Positions 1 to 7,959 of a stretch of DNA of 64,000 bases are shown here, one piece after another. The stretch covers positions 1 to 64,000 of the forward strand of contig JAQUVX010000013.1 in NCBI GenBank assembly GCA_028693165.1. The letters are read 5' to 3'. The notes beneath the pieces are model-generated. The model saw only the letters and a program-made list of their open reading frames with translations, was not told the DNA's origin and searched no databases. The stretch is from Lachnospiraceae bacterium (GTDB taxonomy: Bacteria > Bacillota > Clostridia > Lachnospirales > Lachnospiraceae). A program made the translations under genes and the position numbers. How positions within the stretch are numbered: position 1 is the stretch's first letter; each line of letters begins with the position of its first letter.

Positions 1-84
1 CAATATATAGTATCTAACTATCTAAAGTATATCACATAGTACGACAGTACGCAAGATATAAAAATATATTTGACATAAAAAAAT

Positions 85-100
85 AAGCCTGGCAAGGCTT
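85..100. terminator. Short hairpin, possible terminator of an upstream gene
   Basis: AAGCCT-ggca-AGGCTT forms a perfect 6-bp hairpin preceded by an A-run and followed by TT. It could end a gene left of the window, but the T-tract is weak. The rest of bases 1-200 is AT-rich and I see no gene in it. Confidence 0.3.
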
Positions 101-200
101 TTGAGACTTTAGGGTGTCAAACATCCGTATCCGCAAGCGATATATCGCCCTAGTAAATGGATTTGATTTCTTAATTTTTTATAAAAAGCATACATAGGAA

Positions 201-230
201 TTGCGTTTTCCCTATATTATATACTATAAT
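201..230 (+). promoter_or_regulatory. Predicted mecA promoter
   Basis: TTGCGT (201-206) and TATAAT (225-230) are separated by 18 bp, a vegetative-type promoter lying 65 bp before the mecA start. Confidence 0.5.
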
Positions 231-294
231 TAAATTAGGAAATTAGAATCTTTTTCAGTTTCCAATATGATTGCATATAGAAAGGAGTGATCTT

Positions 295-1062
295 ATGAAG
301 ATTGAACGGATTAATGAAAGCCAGATACGCTGCACACTTACCAGCTTTGACTTGAGCGTGCGCAACTTGAATCTGGGGGAACTTGCTTATGGGAGCGAGA
401 AGGCGCGTAATCTGTTTCGTGAAATGATTCAAAAGGCCTCCAATGAAGTTGGGTTTGATGCAGAGGATATTCCTCTGATGGTGGAAGCGATTCCGCTTTC
501 TAATGAAAGCGTGATGCTGGTGATCACCAAGATAGAAGATCCGGAAGAACTGGATACCCGTTTTTCCAAGTTTTCTCCATCCTCTGATGAGAATCAGGAG
601 GGCTTTTTCGGCGGGCTGACCAGTGAACTTCTGGAGGGTGCCGACGGGCTGATGGATTTTTTAAAGAAAGATATGCTTGGTCTTCCGACCGAAGCCTCGG
701 AGACGGATGCCGCTGATTCGGCCGACACCGAACCTTCGCCGAATGTCTCCAACGCAGAACCTGCCGCCGTGCAGACCCGGATCTATCGGTTTGACAGTCT
801 GGATCAGGTAAGCGATGCCGCCAAGGTCACCGCCTCTGTCTGTCAGGCCTCCAACACGCTGTATAAGAAACCTGGGACTTCACAGTATTTCCTGGTGCTC
901 TCCAGTGCCGATACCGATCCGCTGACCTTCAGCCGTCTCTGCAACATCCTTGCAGAATACGGGGACAAGGTTCGTCAGGAGGCCGCCAGCGAGGCGTATT
1001 ACCGGGAACATTACGAGGTGATTGTCCGCAGCGAGGCGCTGCAGAAGCTGGCACTGATCTGA
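295..1062 (+). CDS. mecA: MecA-family adaptor protein
   Basis: Encodes a 255-residue adaptor of the MecA/YpbH family. Such proteins deliver substrates to the ClpC unfoldase for ClpP degradation, as with ComK in Bacillus. The N-terminal 85 residues carry the family pattern (MKIERINE start, later GLTSELLEGADGLMDF-like acidic linker), and the C-terminal half is a second folded domain that would bind ClpC. An acidic, proline/alanine-containing linker sits at about residues 140-165. The start at 295 follows AAAGGAGTGATCTT; an ATG 24 bases upstream has no ribosome site. The gene stands alone, between its own promoter and a strong hairpin. The family call is firm; the substrate in this organism cannot be told from sequence. 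Confidence 0.88.
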   Translation: MKIERINESQIRCTLTSFDLSVRNLNLGELAYGSEKARNLFREMIQKASNEVGFDAEDIPLMVEAIPLSNESVMLVITKIEDPEELDTRFSKFSPSSDENQEGFFGGLTSELLEGADGLMDFLKKDMLGLPTEASETDAADSADTEPSPNVSNAEPAAVQTRIYRFDSLDQVSDAAKVTASVCQASNTLYKKPGTSQYFLVLSSADTDPLTFSRLCNILAEYGDKVRQEAASEAYYREHYEVIVRSEALQKLALI

Positions 1063-1101
1063 TTCTTGATTCTGTCATAGGGCGCAATTTCCTATGATGG
1101 C

Positions 1102-1153
1102 AAAGAAGTGCCGCACATGATGTCTGCTTCAGAACCATGTACGGCACTTCTTT
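1102..1153. terminator. Bidirectional terminator between convergent mecA and DUF1858 genes
   Basis: AAAGAAGTGCCGCACATG and its near-perfect inverted copy form an 18-bp stem with one mismatch. The stem is flanked by A and T runs on both sides, so it can end transcription from either direction. Just upstream (1075-1096) is a short CATAGGGCGCA...CTATGATG inverted repeat, related to the dispersed element at 48844-48871. Confidence 0.8.
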
Positions 1154-1164
1154 GAACGTTACGC

Positions 1165-1365
1165 TTATGCGTTGGCCAGAACTTCGTTGATACCTGCAAC
1201 CAGAGTATCACAGTCGATTCCGTGAACCATGCATGCCTCTTCCAGACTCTCGCCCTGAGCGGACGGGCATCCCAGGCAATGCATCCCTGCGCGCATCAGC
1301 ATCGGTGCGATCAACTCATGCTGCTGAACCAGGTCACCAATCAACATATCTTTACTAATCTGCAT
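1165..1365 (-). CDS. DUF1858 domain protein (hybrid-cluster-associated redox disulfide type)
   Basis: A 66-residue protein consisting of one DUF1858 domain. It has the family's paired cysteines in HCLGCPSA and a third cysteine seven residues before the ACMVHG stretch. Proteins of this kind occur in anaerobes, alone or fused to hybrid-cluster or redox proteins, and are thought to act as small thiol-redox modules; their true role is unknown. The start at 1365 follows AAGGAGGAAAATAAT; an ATG further upstream would place the ribosome site inside the gene. It is transcribed away from the pyruvate formate-lyase operon, so the two share a 216-bp intergenic region and possibly redox control. Confidence 0.8.
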   Translation of the reverse strand: MQISKDMLIGDLVQQHELIAPMLMRAGMHCLGCPSAQGESLEEACMVHGIDCDTLVAGINEVLANA

Positions 1366-1411
1366 ATTATTTTCCTCCTTAATGCACATACTATTTACAT
1401 ACCCTCAGTCT

Positions 1412-1440
1412 ACTATAATACTTTTCCGGAAAATTGGCAA
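1412..1440 (-). promoter_or_regulatory. Predicted DUF1858-gene promoter with palindromic spacer
   Basis: On the minus strand TTGCCA (1435-1440) and TATAGT (1412-1417) are 17 bp apart. The spacer contains the perfect 12-bp palindrome TTTTCCGGAAAA (1422-1433), which looks like a repressor site. Confidence 0.5.
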
Positions 1441-1496
1441 GCCCAAGCATATTGTGTATTTTTTAACAAACAAGAAAAACATTCTCAATAAACCTA

Positions 1497-1526
1497 TTGA
1501 CGTGAACATTGTATACAATATATAAT
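1497..1526 (+). promoter_or_regulatory. Predicted pfl promoter with palindromic spacer
   Basis: TTGACG (1497-1502) and TATAAT (1521-1526) are 18 bp apart. The spacer holds the perfect 12-bp palindrome ATTGTATACAAT (1508-1519). A protein bound there would block RNA polymerase. The motif resembles operators of GntR/FCD regulators (TTGTATACAA type), though a different regulator is possible. Confidence 0.6.
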
Positions 1527-1581
1527 CAGTTTGCAAATAAAAACCTATTCACATAAATTCATTACACAGGAGGCAGCATTT

Positions 1582-3675
1582 ATGAAAAACGAATGGAGAA
1601 CATTCAACGCTGGTGTGTGGGAGCGCGAGATCAACGTGCGCGACTTCATCCAGAAAAACTACACCCCTTATGATGGCGACGATACATTTTTAGCAGGCCC
1701 AACCGCCAACACCACGGCTCTGTGGGAGCAGGTTATGGAACTGAACAACAAAGAGCGTGAGGCCGGCGGAGTGCTGGATATGGATACCAAGATCGTTTCC
1801 GGTATCACTTCTCATGGCGCAGGCTATCTGAATAAAGACAAAGAAACCATTGTCGGTTTCCAGACAGATAAGCCGTTCAAGCGTTCCCTGCAGCCTTACG
1901 GCGGCATCCGCATGGCTGAGAAGGCATGCAGCGACAATGGCTATGAGGTTGATCCTGAGGTTGTCGACTTCTTCGTAAAGCACAGAAAGACACACAACGC
2001 CGGCGTATTTGATGCTTACACCCCTGAGATGCGCGCATGCCGTTCCAGCCACATCATCACCGGTCTTCCGGATGCTTATGGCCGCGGCCGTATCATCGGT
2101 GACTACCGCAGAATCGCTCTGTACGGTGTTGACCGTCTGATCGCGGACAAGGAAGAGCAGAAAGCAACCACCCGCAGCACCATGTACTCCGAGATCATCC
2201 GTGACCGCGAAGAGCTGTCCGAGCAGATTCGTGCACTCAAGGAGCTGAAAGAGTTGGGCAATATCTATGGCTGTGACATTTCCAAACCGGCAGCGGATGT
2301 AAAGGAAGCAATCCAGTGGACCTACTTCGGCTACCTGGCTGCTGTCAAGGAGCAGAACGGTGCGGCTATGTCTCTCGGACGTACCTCCACCTTCATCGAC
2401 ATCTACGCAGAGCGCGATCTGGCTGAGGGCAAATACACCGAGGATCAGGTTCAGGAGTTCATCGACCACTTCATTATGAAGCTGCGTCTGGTAAAATTTG
2501 CACGTACCCCTGAGTACAACGCACTGTTCTCCGGCGATCCGACCTGGGTAACCGAGTCCATCGGCGGCGTTGGCATTGACGGACGTCACATGGTAACCAA
2601 AATGTCCTACCGTTATCTGCATACCCTGCAGAACCTGGGCACTGCTCCGGAGCCGAACATGACCGTACTGTGGTCTACCAGACTTCCGGAAAACTTCAAA
2701 CGTTTCTGTGCAAGAACCTCGATTGAGTCTTCCTCCGTACAGTACGAGAACGACGATCTGATGCGCGTAACCCACGGTGATGACTATGCGATTGCCTGCT
2801 GCGTATCTTCCATGAGAGTCGGCAAGGAAATGCAGTTCTTCGGCGCCCGTGCAAACCTGGCGAAATGTCTGCTGTACGCAATCAACGGCGGTATCGACGA
2901 AGTGAGCAAGAAGCAGGTTGGACCGAAGTATCGCCCGATCACCTCCGAGTATCTGGATTACGATGAGGTTGTGGAGCGTTATGAAGACATGATGCAGTGG
3001 CTGGCTGGCGTTTATGTAAACAGCTTAAACATCATTCACTATATGCATGACAAATATTCTTATGAGAGACTGCAGATGGCTCTGCACGATCACAAGGTAA
3101 CCCGTTGGTTCGCAACCGGTATTGCCGGACTTTCCGTTGTTGCTGACTCCCTGTCCGCAATTAAGTACGCAAAGGTAAAAGCAATCCGTGACGAGGACGG
3201 CATTGTCGTTGATTACGAAGTTGAGGGTGATTTCCCGAAATACGGCAACGACGACGACCGTGTTGACCAGATCGCTGCTGATCTTGTTCACACCTTTATG
3301 AACTTTGTAAAACGCAACCACTGCTACCGCGGCGGTATTCCAACAACCTCCATCTTGACAATCACTTCCAACGTGGTTTATGGTAAGGCTACCGGATCTA
3401 CTCCGGACGGACGTAAGAAGGGTCAGGCATTTGCACCAGGTGCAAACCCGATGCATCACCGCGATACCCACGGAGCAGTCGCTTCTTTAGCTTCTGTAGC
3501 AAAGCTGCCATTCAAGGATGCACAGGACGGTATTTCCAATACCTTCTCCATCATCCCGGGCGCACTGGGCAAAGAAGATCAGCTGTTCATGGGCGATATC
3601 GATGTGGATCTGGAGTGCGGCATTGACAGCGCATGCGCAATCCCGAACCTGACAGAAGGACTTGACAGAGAATAA
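1582..3675 (+). CDS. pflB: Pyruvate formate-lyase catalytic chain lacking its glycyl-radical domain
   Basis: Converts pyruvate and CoA to acetyl-CoA and formate. The 697-residue chain aligns with PflB from its start through the adjacent active-site cysteines Cys406-Cys407 (in ACCVSSM) and up to [13 protein letters not shown]. coli PflB is about 760 residues and goes on to the RVSGYA glycyl-radical loop. Here the chain instead ends in an unrelated tail of about 31 residues (with two cysteines) and a TAA stop. The radical domain is encoded separately 37 bases downstream. The start at 1582 follows ACAGGAGGCAGCATTT; an upstream ATG at 1531 has no ribosome site. It is first in an operon with the radical protein and activase. 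The identity is firm; that both chains form one enzyme is inference. Confidence 0.93.
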   Translation: MKNEWRTFNAGVWEREINVRDFIQKNYTPYDGDDTFLAGPTANTTALWEQVMELNNKEREAGGVLDMDTKIVSGITSHGAGYLNKDKETIVGFQTDKPFKRSLQPYGGIRMAEKACSDNGYEVDPEVVDFFVKHRKTHNAGVFDAYTPEMRACRSSHIITGLPDAYGRGRIIGDYRRIALYGVDRLIADKEEQKATTRSTMYSEIIRDREELSEQIRALKELKELGNIYGCDISKPAADVKEAIQWTYFGYLAAVKEQNGAAMSLGRTSTFIDIYAERDLAEGKYTEDQVQEFIDHFIMKLRLVKFARTPEYNALFSGDPTWVTESIGGVGIDGRHMVTKMSYRYLHTLQNLGTAPEPNMTVLWSTRLPENFKRFCARTSIESSSVQYENDDLMRVTHGDDYAIACCVSSMRVGKEMQFFGARANLAKCLLYAINGGIDEVSKKQVGPKYRPITSEYLDYDEVVERYEDMMQWLAGVYVNSLNIIHYMHDKYSYERLQMALHDHKVTRWFATGIAGLSVVADSLSAIKYAKVKAIRDEDGIVVDYEVEGDFPKYGNDDDRVDQIAADLVHTFMNFVKRNHCYRGGIPTTSILTITSNVVYGKATGSTPDGRKKGQAFAPGANPMHHRDTHGAVASLASVAKLPFKDAQDGISNTFSIIPGALGKEDQLFMGDIDVDLECGIDSACAIPNLTEGLDRE

Positions 3676-3712
3676 AGCAAACTGACAAAAAGAAAATAAG
3701 GAGGAATTTACT

Positions 3713-3958
3713 ATGGCACATGCAAGCGCAGCTCAAATTGATAACCTGGTTTCCCTGTTGGACGGATATGCGTCTCAGGGCGGACATCATTTAAATGTAA
3801 ACGTATTTACCAAAGAAACTCTGCTGGACGCACAGGCTCATCCGGAGAAATATCCGCAGCTGACCATCCGCGTATCCGGCTACGCAGTGAACTTTATCAA
3901 GCTGACCAAAGAGCAGCAGGATGAGGTGATCTCCCGTACATTCCACGACACGATCTAG
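3713..3958 (+). CDS. grcA: Stand-alone glycyl-radical domain (GrcA/YfiD-like) of pyruvate formate-lyase
   Basis: An 81-residue protein equivalent to the last part of PflB. It carries the radical motif RVSGYAV with the radical-bearing glycine at Gly56, preceded by HHLNVNVF and EKYPQLTI as in full-length enzymes. Residues 10-19 ([10 protein letters not shown]) match the loop that precedes this domain in PflB. It has its own AAGGAGGAATTTACT ribosome site, so it is a planned separate protein, not a frameshift product. E. coli GrcA/YfiD (127 residues) is a spare radical domain that repairs oxygen-cleaved PflB. Here there is no radical domain in PflB itself, so this protein must supply it in every turnover if the enzyme works. 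The activase gene follows after 12 bases. Confidence 0.92.
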   Translation: MAHASAAQIDNLVSLLDGYASQGGHHLNVNVFTKETLLDAQAHPEKYPQLTIRVSGYAVNFIKLTKEQQDEVISRTFHDTI

Positions 3959-3970
3959 GAGGCAGATCAT

Positions 3971-4729
3971 ATGGTTGGACGAGTCCACTCCATAGAAAGT
4001 TTCGGCACAGTAGACGGACCAGGGGTCCGTCTAGTTGTGTTTTTGCAGGGGTGCCCGATGCGCTGCCTGTACTGCCACAATCCGGACACCTGGAAGATCG
4101 GCGGTGGCACCGAGATGACGGTTGACCAGATCATGGCTCAATATGAAAAGAACCGTTCCTTCTACAGCCGCGGCGGCATCACTGTGACCGGCGGCGATCC
4201 GCTGGTGCAGATCGGATTTGTGACCGAGTTATTCACCGAGGCCGTCCGGCGCGGGATTCACACCTGTCTGGACACCTCCGGGATCACCTTCCAGCCGGAT
4301 AAGCCGGAGGTCATTGAGCGCTTTGACAAGCTGATGGCCGTGACCGATCTGGTCATGCTGGATATCAAGCACATTGATCCGGAAGGCCATCGAAAGCTGA
4401 CCGGCCAGCCGTTGGAACCGATTCTCGCCTTTGCCCGCTATCTGGATGCCAAATCCATCCCCGTGTGGATTCGCCACGTCGTAGTACCCGGCATCACCTA
4501 TGATCAGAACGAGCTATACCGTCTGGGACATTTCATCGGCACCCTGACCAATGTCAAAGTGCTGGATGTTCTCCCTTATCATGACATGGGCAAGGTGAAA
4601 TATCAGAATCTCGGCATGGATTACCCGCTGAAGGACACACTGCCGCTCACCCGCGAGCAGGCGGTTGCAGCGAAAAAGGTGATTTTAAAAGGAATTCGGG
4701 ATGAAAGAAATCTTAATGAGAAAAGTTAG
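3971..4729 (+). CDS. pflA: Pyruvate formate-lyase activating enzyme (radical SAM)
   Basis: A 252-residue radical-SAM protein of usual PflA length. Cys28, Cys32 and Cys35 in GCPMRCLYCHN bind the [4Fe-4S] cluster that cleaves S-adenosylmethionine and abstracts hydrogen from the target glycine. The following CHNPDTW is the PflA-type signature, and GGDPL is the SAM-binding GGE-like motif (D replaces E). The start ATG has GGAGGCAGATCAT in front. It is co-transcribed with the split PFL genes, and its substrate should be Gly56 of the 81-residue protein. An external one-electron donor, flavodoxin or ferredoxin, is needed; a ferredoxin gene lies 130 bases downstream. Confidence 0.93.
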   Translation: MVGRVHSIESFGTVDGPGVRLVVFLQGCPMRCLYCHNPDTWKIGGGTEMTVDQIMAQYEKNRSFYSRGGITVTGGDPLVQIGFVTELFTEAVRRGIHTCLDTSGITFQPDKPEVIERFDKLMAVTDLVMLDIKHIDPEGHRKLTGQPLEPILAFARYLDAKSIPVWIRHVVVPGITYDQNELYRLGHFIGTLTNVKVLDVLPYHDMGKVKYQNLGMDYPLKDTLPLTREQAVAAKKVILKGIRDERNLNEKS

Positions 4730-4784
4730 GGTGAGCTAACTGTCAATTGTACCTTATTTTATCCAAATGTGCAACATTTTCCAC

Positions 4785-4813
4785 TTGAAGTTTTGGAAAA
4801 GATAGTATAGAAT
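4785..4813 (+). promoter_or_regulatory. Predicted ferredoxin promoter
   Basis: TTGAAG (4785-4790) and TAGAAT (4808-4813) are 17 bp apart. A TTTTCCA/TGGAAAA inverted repeat overlaps the -35 region. No terminator is clear between pflA and this promoter. Confidence 0.5.
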
Positions 4814-4857
4814 AAAGGAACAACGAAATGTTATAGAATATTAAGGAGGACTTTATC

Positions 4858-5028
4858 ATGGCATATGTAATTTCTGACGCTTGTGTTAGTTGTGGAACCT
4901 GCGAGGGCGAGTGCCCAGTAAGCGCTATCTCTCAGGGAGACAGCCAGTACAACATCGACGCTGATGCTTGCATCTCCTGCGGCAGCTGTGCAGGTGTTTG
5001 CCCGACCGGCGCTATCAGCGAAGGCTGA
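4858..5028 (+). CDS. 2[4Fe-4S] ferredoxin, clostridial type
   Basis: A 56-residue ferredoxin too short for many gene finders. Two CxxCxxCxxxCP motifs are visible: CVSCGTCEGECP near residue 9 and CISCGSCAGVCP near residue 38. They bind two low-potential [4Fe-4S] clusters. The start follows TTAAGGAGGACTTTATC, and a strong terminator follows the stop. Such ferredoxins carry electrons for pyruvate:ferredoxin oxidoreductase, hydrogenase and radical-SAM enzymes. Its place directly after pflA makes it a fair candidate for the reductant of the activase, but a general role is equally possible. Confidence 0.92.
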   Translation: MAYVISDACVSCGTCEGECPVSAISQGDSQYNIDADACISCGSCAGVCPTGAISEG

Positions 5029-5046
5029 TTTTAAGACATTTACATA

Positions 5047-5090
5047 ACGCCCCCTACGTGTTGTCGCACGGAGGGGGCGTTTGTGTTTTG
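5047..5090 (+). terminator. Rho-independent terminator after ferredoxin
   Basis: ACGCCCCCTACGTG pairs with CACGGAGGGGGCGT (one mismatch) around a short loop, followed by TTTGTGTTTTG. Confidence 0.85.
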
Positions 5091-5143
5091 ACCGGGGTTG
5101 GTTTGTTTGTTTTGTTTGTTTCGTTTTCTTGGTTTGTCTTCTT

Positions 5144-5376
5144 TGGACATTTGTGCTTATATCCGGGTCTTAAATGTCCAAAACCAGCCCCTTTAAGCAA
5201 ACCAATTTGTCCCTTTGGACAATTTTATATTCAATTTCAATACAATGATCCAACGATTCGCCTAATCATGGACAATGCTCTCCGTTTTGACACTGAGTTG
5301 TCCAAAACCAAACTTTTCCCCTCGAAAACCGGCGATGATTGGATAATCAGTTTGGCTTGAATCATATAATTGTCCA
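5144..5376. repeat. Cluster of TGTCCA/TGGACA half-sites in noncoding DNA
   Basis: Seven copies of TGTCC(A) or its complement lie in 233 bp: near 5144, 5175, 5207, 5217, 5269, 5299 and 5371. Two of them form the inverted pair TTGTCC-cttt-GGACAA (5207-5222). The 12-mer TGTCCAAAACCA occurs twice (5175-5186 and 5299-5310). No gene is convincing between 5029 and 5467. This may be an operator region for the downstream gene, or the remains of a repeat element. Confidence 0.45.
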
Positions 5377-5467
5377 AACGTTCCCAGCACGCAGCTGCAA
5401 GAGGAACTGAACCGTTACATATCAAAATGGTTACCCAAACTATCATCTATCCAAGGAGCACAATCAA

Positions 5468-6226
5468 ATGTCTAATAAAAAACCAGTCATTGCATTGACC
5501 CCATATTTCAACATCGATCAGGATGAGCCCTACATGCGCCCTGCCTACTTAAAGGCGATCCGCGCCGCCGGCGGCATCCCGGTGATCCTTCCGCTGGATC
5601 TTGCAGAATCAGACTTAGCACAGCTTGTAGATACCGTTGACGGCATCCTCTTCACCGGCGGTCCTGATGTCCATCCCTTCTACTTTGGCGAAGAAACGCA
5701 GATCCACTGCGGCAATGTCTGCCTGCGCCGCGACCGGATGGAACTGGCGCTTTTAAAGCTTGCCATGGACGAAAAAAAACCGATCTTCGGCATCTGCCGG
5801 GGCGTTCAGCTTCTGAACATCGGTCTGGGTGGAGACATCTATCAGGATATCCCAAGCCAGTTCCACGAGGAATTTCCGATTGCGCACACCCAGCCATTTG
5901 CTTATGACATTCCGGCTCACAAGGTGTCCGTTGTCCAAGGCACACTGCTGGATCGACTGACGCATCTCCAGGCGACTGCCAGCAACACCTCTGAAGCCGT
6001 TTTCATGCTGAATGTCAACAGCATGCACCATCAGGCTGTCCGCCGCCTGGCACCAGGTCTTATCGCCTCCGCCTATGCTCTAAACCAGCTAATCGAAGCC
6101 ATCGAGAAGCCAGACTACCCCACCTTCTTCCTCGGCGTCCAGTGGCACCCGGAATATCTGTGGGAGAATGACCCGGCAATTAAGCAGGTGTGGGAGGCGT
6201 TTGTGGGGGCAGCAAAGGGCGAGTAA
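5468..6226 (+). CDS. Gamma-glutamyl-gamma-aminobutyrate hydrolase family protein (peptidase C26)
   Basis: A 252-residue class I glutamine amidotransferase-like hydrolase of the PuuD type. It cleaves gamma-glutamyl amide bonds, classically in putrescine breakdown. The nucleophile is Cys110 in GICRGVQ; the catalytic His and Glu are in QWHPEYLW near the C-terminus. FTGGPDVHP at 63-70 is the usual oxyanion-loop region. The start has CCAAGGAGCACAATCAA upstream. It stands alone, after the TGTCCA-rich region and before a minus-strand gene. No other putrescine genes are in view, so the substrate could be another gamma-glutamyl compound. The family is certain, the exact substrate is not. Confidence 0.85.
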   Translation: MSNKKPVIALTPYFNIDQDEPYMRPAYLKAIRAAGGIPVILPLDLAESDLAQLVDTVDGILFTGGPDVHPFYFGEETQIHCGNVCLRRDRMELALLKLAMDEKKPIFGICRGVQLLNIGLGGDIYQDIPSQFHEEFPIAHTQPFAYDIPAHKVSVVQGTLLDRLTHLQATASNTSEAVFMLNVNSMHHQAVRRLAPGLIASAYALNQLIEAIEKPDYPTFFLGVQWHPEYLWENDPAIKQVWEAFVGAAKGE

Positions 6227-6382
6227 GCCCGTCCCCTGCCTTACTCCACAAAAACGTTGCATCTGCATCTTAATACAATAAACACACATGAACCAGCCCA
6301 TTTTATTCTGTATCATAGATCTATTTTTTGAATGATGTGGTTGAATACCTGTCAAATTTCCGAAAAACACAATGAAAAGATA

Positions 6383-6412
6383 CTGCAATCCAGACCTTCA
6401 TCTGGATTGCAG
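6383..6412 (-). terminator. Hairpin terminator after the Rpn fragment
   Basis: CTGCAATCCAGA and its perfect 12-bp inverse flank a 6-base loop. On the minus strand it runs into TATCTTTTC. It also faces the convergent gene ending at 6226. Confidence 0.65.
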
Positions 6413-6436
6413 AACATAGACTTTAAAACAAATTCA

Positions 6437-6781
6437 TTAAATCAAATGGTACTTACTCAACATCTCCGTGCAGAATTTCTCGTCTTCTTTCAGCCTTGAA
6501 ATCTCCGCAGTCAGACCATCCCGAAGCATGAAATTGACTAAGTCCAGCATTAGCTGACTGCCTTCTGCTTTGCCTTCTTCCTTGCCCTGTTTCTTCTGAT
6601 CATCCAACATTTCCTGCATTGTCATATACGCTTCCTCCAGTCTACGGCTATTTTTCAGCGCCGTCACTTTTCGGTTCAGACTTCGAATCCGTTCGTCCTG
6701 CATTTCCTCTCCCGTCTCCACACACGTGCAGATGAAAAACGCAAAGCTCTCCAGCAGATCCTGAAACTTCTTCCGTGCCAT
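6437..6781 (-). pseudogene. C-terminal remnant of an Rpn/PD-(D/E)XK nuclease-transposase family protein
   Basis: A 114-residue reading frame that resembles only the tail of Rpn-family proteins: a helical stretch, then the K/E/G-rich repeat QGKEEGKAEG, then a short helical end. The nuclease core (an ExQ motif like that of the full-length gene at 58428-59414) is missing. An in-frame stop lies seven codons before the ATG and the ribosome site is poor. It is most simply a leftover of a longer gene. A short functional protein cannot be excluded, since the frame is intact and a terminator follows. Confidence 0.5.
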
Positions 6782-7015
6782 ATTTCTGCCTGCCGATCCT
6801 ATGATTCTGGCTGGTTTATGCGTTTATTATAGATGATATATAACTGTAAAACAAGATAGATTTCCAGGATCTCTTTCACAGTAAACATCGTCAGTTACTG
6901 TTCGCGCAACGACCCTCTTTACCAACAAACCGGGCACACCAGTGCCTGTATTAACCTTCTTATGAAACTTTTCATTTTGAGACAATTTTACCGTCTGGAT
7001 ATGCACAGTAACCCA

Positions 7016-7909
7016 TTACCCATGTATTCGCAAAAAATTATCCACCTCTATTTTTTTCGGGATCGATACTGCCGCGCCTCTCTTTGTGACGGCAATCGCT
7101 GATGCCGCCGAGGCCTGTTTTAATGCATCCGGTATGGACTTCCCGTCTACAATTCCGGCAATATAATATCCCAGGAATGTATCTCCTGCCGCAGTTGTAT
7201 CAACCGCTTTTACAGAATAACTGTCGCATTGATATCTGCTTTTGTTTCCGGAATAGATGGAGCCATCGATACCCAATGTAAGAACCACTTCCGCACAGGG
7301 ATACTGTTGTTCCATCTTATCCAGAATATCTTCCGGGTCTTTCTTTCCTGTAATCTGATTTCCCTCAATCTCATTGACTACAAACACGGATACTTTCTCC
7401 AGATGGCATTGATGAAGCACATCATTGAACGGCGAAGGATTTAAAACGATTTTCATCTTCCTCTCATAAGCCAAATCAATAATTGTGGCCAATTCATTGA
7501 CTTCATTCTGCAGGATGATCATATCCCCTGCCTCAAACGAACCCAAGACCCGTTTGATCTGCTGCATCGAGATCTGCCAATTGGCACCGGCGTAAAGCAA
7601 AATACAATTTTCTCCCTGCTCATTCACCTGAATCATCGCGTGACCACATTTGGTGTCACAGCTTCCAACAAATCTGGTGTCAATCTGATCCTCCCGGCAC
7701 ACCTTCAGCAGTTCCTCGCCATCATTTCCGATCATCCCTGCATGATATACAGGAACTCCGGCCCGCGACAAAGCAATGGATTGATTTAACCCCTTTCCGC
7801 CACAATGAAGTTCCATCCTCTTTGCAGATAAAGTCTCGCCCGGCCGAACCATATGGTCGACAATATAAGTATAATCATAATTAAGGGAACCGAAGTTTAA
7901 AATCTTCAT
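7016..7909 (-). CDS. rbsK: Ribokinase-like PfkB-family sugar kinase
   Basis: A 297-residue PfkB-family kinase. The N-terminal substrate motif HCGGKGLNQ (GGKG at 37-40) and the C-terminal DTTAAGDTFLG, with the catalytic aspartate and anion hole, are both present; the usual GAGD reads AAGD here. Ribokinase phosphorylates ribose to ribose 5-phosphate. That fits the neighbouring nucleoside hydrolase and nucleoside transporter, which would release ribose in the cell. The start at 7909 has GGAGGAGTGCT; an in-frame ATG upstream lacks a site. It lies 50 bases behind the amidohydrolase gene, apparently co-transcribed and divergent from the LysR gene. Deoxyribose or another pentose remains possible. 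Confidence 0.8.
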   Translation of the reverse strand: MKILNFGSLNYDYTYIVDHMVRPGETLSAKRMELHCGGKGLNQSIALSRAGVPVYHAGMIGNDGEELLKVCREDQIDTRFVGSCDTKCGHAMIQVNEQGENCILLYAGANWQISMQQIKRVLGSFEAGDMIILQNEVNELATIIDLAYERKMKIVLNPSPFNDVLHQCHLEKVSVFVVNEIEGNQITGKKDPEDILDKMEQQYPCAEVVLTLGIDGSIYSGNKSRYQCDSYSVKAVDTTAAGDTFLGYYIAGIVDGKSIPDALKQASAASAIAVTKRGAAVSIPKKIEVDNFLRIHG

Positions 7910-7959
7910 AGCACTCCTCCTCTTAATCTCTATTCTAGCACAATTCACAGTTCATTCCA

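Noticed and set aside
1222-1491. Plus-strand open frame over the DUF1858 gene and its promoter
   Set aside because: No ribosome site or family; it is opposite a well-supported gene.
1690-2775. Long minus-strand open frame opposite pflB
   Set aside because: It is the complement of a highly biased coding region. No known domains or ribosome site; a typical shadow of a GC-third-position gene.
3664-3712. Frameshift or sequencing error joining pflB with its radical domain
   Set aside because: The gap holds a clear AGGAGG ribosome site and ATG; PflB has a separate tail of about 31 residues and the radical protein has its own N-terminal stretch. A single-base change could not restore the normal chain.
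5095-5135. GTTTGTTT-rich run as a regulatory or repeat array
   Set aside because: Simple low-complexity run after a terminator; no unit larger than four to five bases and no clear function.
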